DNA from: JALYNX01 sp963749415
GTDB lineage: Bacteria; Actinomycetota; Acidimicrobiia; Spongiisociales; ZC4RG35
NCBI GenBank assembly: GCA_963749415.1
Contig: CAVVMG010000001.1
Location: 496,001-560,000 of the forward strand
Direction of reading: 5' to 3'
DNA length: 64,000 bases
Shown: piece by piece, positions 62,437-64,000 of the stretch
How the letters are laid out: each line of letters starts with the position of its first letter
Numbering within the stretch: position 1 is the first letter of the stretch
Notes under the pieces: generated by a model
The model's database searches: none
Seen by the model: the letters and a program-made list of their open reading frames with translations, nothing else
What the model was told of the DNA's origin: nothing
Translations under genes and position numbers: made by a program

Positions 62437-62990
62437 CGGGCGTCGACCTTGTCCAGCGCACCGAGGATGCGGTTGGTCACTTCGTCCATCTCGCCCATCC
62501 CGTCGACGGACACCAGCTGCCCACGCTCGCCGTAGATCTCGAGCAACGGGGCGGTCTGTTCGGTGAACACCCGGAACCGGTTGCGAATCGTCTCTTCCGT
62601 GTCGTCCGCGCGGCCGCGGATCAGAAGCCGCTTGGTCAACTCCTCGAGATCGACCTCGAAGACCACCACCGCGTCCAGCCCGTCCTCACCGATCAGGCCA
62701 TCCAGAGCGGACACCTGGCCCCCGGTCCTTGGAAAGCCGTCGAGTATGAAGCCGTTGGCGGCGTCGGGCTCTGCGATTCGCTCGGCGAGCATCTGCACCG
62801 TGATCTCGTCGGGCACGTATTCACCGGCCTTCATGATGGCGTCGACCTGGCGGCCGAGATCGGTGCCGGTCGTGACGTGATGGCGGAACATGTCCCCGGT
62901 GGAGATGTGGGGCACCCCGAGGTGCTGGGCCACCCGGGTCGCTTGGGTCCCCTTGCCGGCTCCTGGGGGGCCGATGAAGAGGAGCTTCAC
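62433..62990 (-). CDS. adk: adenylate kinase, short-LID type
   Basis: It balances ATP, ADP and AMP. The 185-residue protein starts at GTG 62990 (KLLFIGPPGAGKGTQATRVA; P-loop at 7-15). ISTGDMFR binds AMP and FILDGFPRTGGQV is typical. The LID is short, without the 27-residue insertion or cysteines of the long form. A perfect inverted repeat covers the ribosome binding site, the GTG and the first codons. The frame could start at 63029, but the GTG follows a purine-rich GGAAGAGGAG site. Confidence 0.96.
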   Translation of the reverse strand: MKLLFIGPPGAGKGTQATRVAQHLGVPHISTGDMFRHHVTTGTDLGRQVDAIMKAGEYVPDEITVQMLAERIAEPDAANGFILDGFPRTGGQVSALDGLIGEDGLDAVVVFEVDLEELTKRLLIRGRADDTEETIRNRFRVFTEQTAPLLEIYGERGQLVSVDGMGEMDEVTNRILGALDKVDAR

Positions 62991-63008
62991 CTCGTGAAGC
63001 TCCTCTTC
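62976..63008 (-). promoter_or_regulatory. 15-bp perfect hairpin over the adk start
   Basis: GAAGAGGAGCTTCAC and its exact complement are separated by only three bases. On the mRNA the left arm contains the GAGGAG ribosome binding site, the right arm begins with the GUG start and codons 2-5, and the three-base loop lies directly before the start codon. Such a stem should hide the initiation site unless ribosomes arriving from secY or a trans factor open it. Confidence 0.75.
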
Positions 63009-63024
63009 CGCATGTACGCATCTC

Positions 63025-63042
63025 CGCACATGCCTATGTGCG
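63025..63042 (-). promoter_or_regulatory. hairpin in the secY-adk gap
   Basis: CGCACAT and ATGTGCG flank a four-base loop, 12 bases past the secY stop. It sits just upstream of the hairpin over the adk start and could compete with or stabilise it, or mark the secY mRNA end. Confidence 0.45.
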
Positions 63043-63054
63043 CACTGCGGATGA

Positions 63055-64000
63055 TCACGTCAGGATTCCCTCATAATTTCGCATCGTCAGCTGGGACTCG
63101 ATCTGTTTCATCGTCTCCAAGGCGACCCCGACCACGATCAGGATCGAGACCCCGGAGAACGCGATCGAGATGTTCCACACCGCCCCTGCGATCGCGGGGA
63201 GGATGGCGATGATCGCTAGGAAGATCGAGCCCGGCAGCGTGATCCGATTGAGGATGAAAGCCAGGTGCTTGGAAGTCTGCCGACCGGGTCGCACCCCGGG
63301 GACGAACCCACCCTGGCGCTGGATCATCTCCGCCTGCTTCTCGGGATCGAACTGGATAGCCGTGTAGAAGTAGGTGAAGAAGATGATCAGCGAGAACAGG
63401 ATCAGGATGTACCACCAACTGACGCTCCCGTTCCCGCCCAGGTTGTCGTCGATCCAGCGATAGATGGACTGCACCCAGGCCGCGTCCGAGGGGATCGCGG
63501 TGATGATCAGGGAAGGGATGAGCAGGACCGAGGTGGCGAAGATCACCGGGATCACACCGGCAGTGTTGACTTTGAGGGGGATGTAGGTGGATTGGCCACC
63601 CATCACCCGCCGACCCCGGACCCGCTTGGCGAACTGGATGGGAATTCGCCGCTGCGCCTGGTCGACGTAGATGATCGCGCCGATCATGAGGAGGAACACG
63701 ACCACCACCACCACGAACCGGACCGGGAGGTTGGCGGCGACTGTCTGTCCCCAGATCTGACCGAAGATGAATGGGAACTGGCTCAGGATGGAGACGAAGA
63801 TGATCAGCGACATCCCGTTGCCCACACCCCGCTGGGTGATGAGCTCACCCAGCCACATGACCGTCGCGGTACCCGCAGTCATCGTGAGAACGATGAGGAT
63901 CACTCGGCCCGTGGTGTAGTTCGGGATCAGATCGATGCCCCCGGTGAACCGGCCCACGTGGAACAGGTAGGTGAAGCTCGTGGATTGGATCAGGGCCAGG
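63055..64000 (-). CDS. secY: preprotein translocase subunit SecY, C-terminal part
   Basis: The frame is open to the window edge, so the N-terminus lies beyond base 64000. About 314 residues are present, roughly the last two thirds. GELITQRGVGNGMSLIIF, YVDQAQRRIPIQFAKRV and QGGFVPGVRPGRQTSKHL are conserved SecY cytoplasmic loops. Several helices, then ALETMKQIESQLTMRNYEG, end it. It forms the protein-conducting channel with SecE and SecG. adk follows after a 64-base gap with two hairpins. Confidence 0.97.
   Translation of the reverse strand, partial: LALIQSTSFTYLFHVGRFTGGIDLIPNYTTGRVILIVLTMTAGTATVMWLGELITQRGVGNGMSLIIFVSILSQFPFIFGQIWGQTVAANLPVRFVVVVVVFLLMIGAIIYVDQAQRRIPIQFAKRVRGRRVMGGQSTYIPLKVNTAGVIPVIFATSVLLIPSLIITAIPSDAAWVQSIYRWIDDNLGGNGSVSWWYILILFSLIIFFTYFYTAIQFDPEKQAEMIQRQGGFVPGVRPGRQTSKHLAFILNRITLPGSIFLAIIAILPAIAGAVWNISIAFSGVSILIVVGVALETMKQIESQLTMRNYEGILT

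Noticed and set aside
1..64000. CRISPR arrays, tRNA genes, insertion sequences or integrase-linked attachment sites
   Set aside because: I saw no regularly spaced repeats, no tRNA-like cloverleaf in the gaps, and no transposase or integrase protein.

Overview
The window is GC-rich bacterial DNA that reads as an actinobacterial chromosome, probably Acidimicrobiia-like. The order rplM-rpsI-glmM-glmS-acpS ... nnr-alr-tsaE-tsaB-rimI-tsaD-groES-groEL and the secY-adk-map-rpmJ-rpsM-rpsK-rpsD-rpoA-rplQ run support this, together with frequent GTG starts and ATGA/GTGA overlaps. The taxon is inferred from gene order and protein flavour, not from a database search. I saw no tRNA, rRNA, insertion sequence, CRISPR array or prophage.

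Positions 1-17.7 kb are a surface-polysaccharide locus. It holds glycosyltransferases, a nucleotidyltransferase-like/P-loop kinase pair, a GT-C membrane transferase, a WecG/TagA transferase and a GDP-mannose-3,5-epimerase-like SDR. Facing these is a tightly overlapping operon of an initiating phosphoglycosyltransferase and WbpD/WbpE/WbpB/WbpI homologues (a UDP-2,3-diacetamido-2,3-dideoxy-hexuronate route; WbpA is not in the window). An FAD oxidoreductase, a deacetylase, a GT2, a methyltransferase and a second FAD oxidoreductase follow. Positions 17.7-23.3 kb hold htpX, a large secreted subtilase, a lipoprotein and a MidA-type methyltransferase.

Positions 23.4-32.1 kb are a housekeeping run on the minus strand. 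It contains groEL and groES behind two tandem CIRCE operators, then tsaD, rimI, tsaB, tsaE, a family-4-like uracil-DNA glycosylase, an S58 peptidase, alr and nnr. In many actinobacteria nnr directly follows acpS. Here about 16.7 kb of glycan genes (32.1-48.8 kb) lies between them. That block encodes a bacillosamine-type route (PglF-, PglE- and PglC-like), with a formyltransferase and a GNAT where PglD would be expected. It also has several GT4 enzymes, a deacetylase, membrane proteins, and an 880-residue Wzz-like protein. The latter's kinase-like domain lacks a Walker A lysine, and its C-terminus resembles the tail of PglX/Eco57I-type DNA methyltransferases. This fusion is the most unusual gene in the window.

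Positions 48.8-64 kb return to core genes: acpS, glmS, glmM, rpsI, rplM, ilvA, truA, coaA, small membrane proteins, the alpha-operon ribosomal genes with rpoA, a 37-residue rpmJ, map, adk and the 3' part of secY. infA is absent from its common place between map and rpmJ. A perfect 15-bp hairpin covers the adk ribosome binding site and GTG start. Six single-base frameshifts interrupt otherwise well-conserved genes; they may be sequencing or assembly errors or recent mutations.
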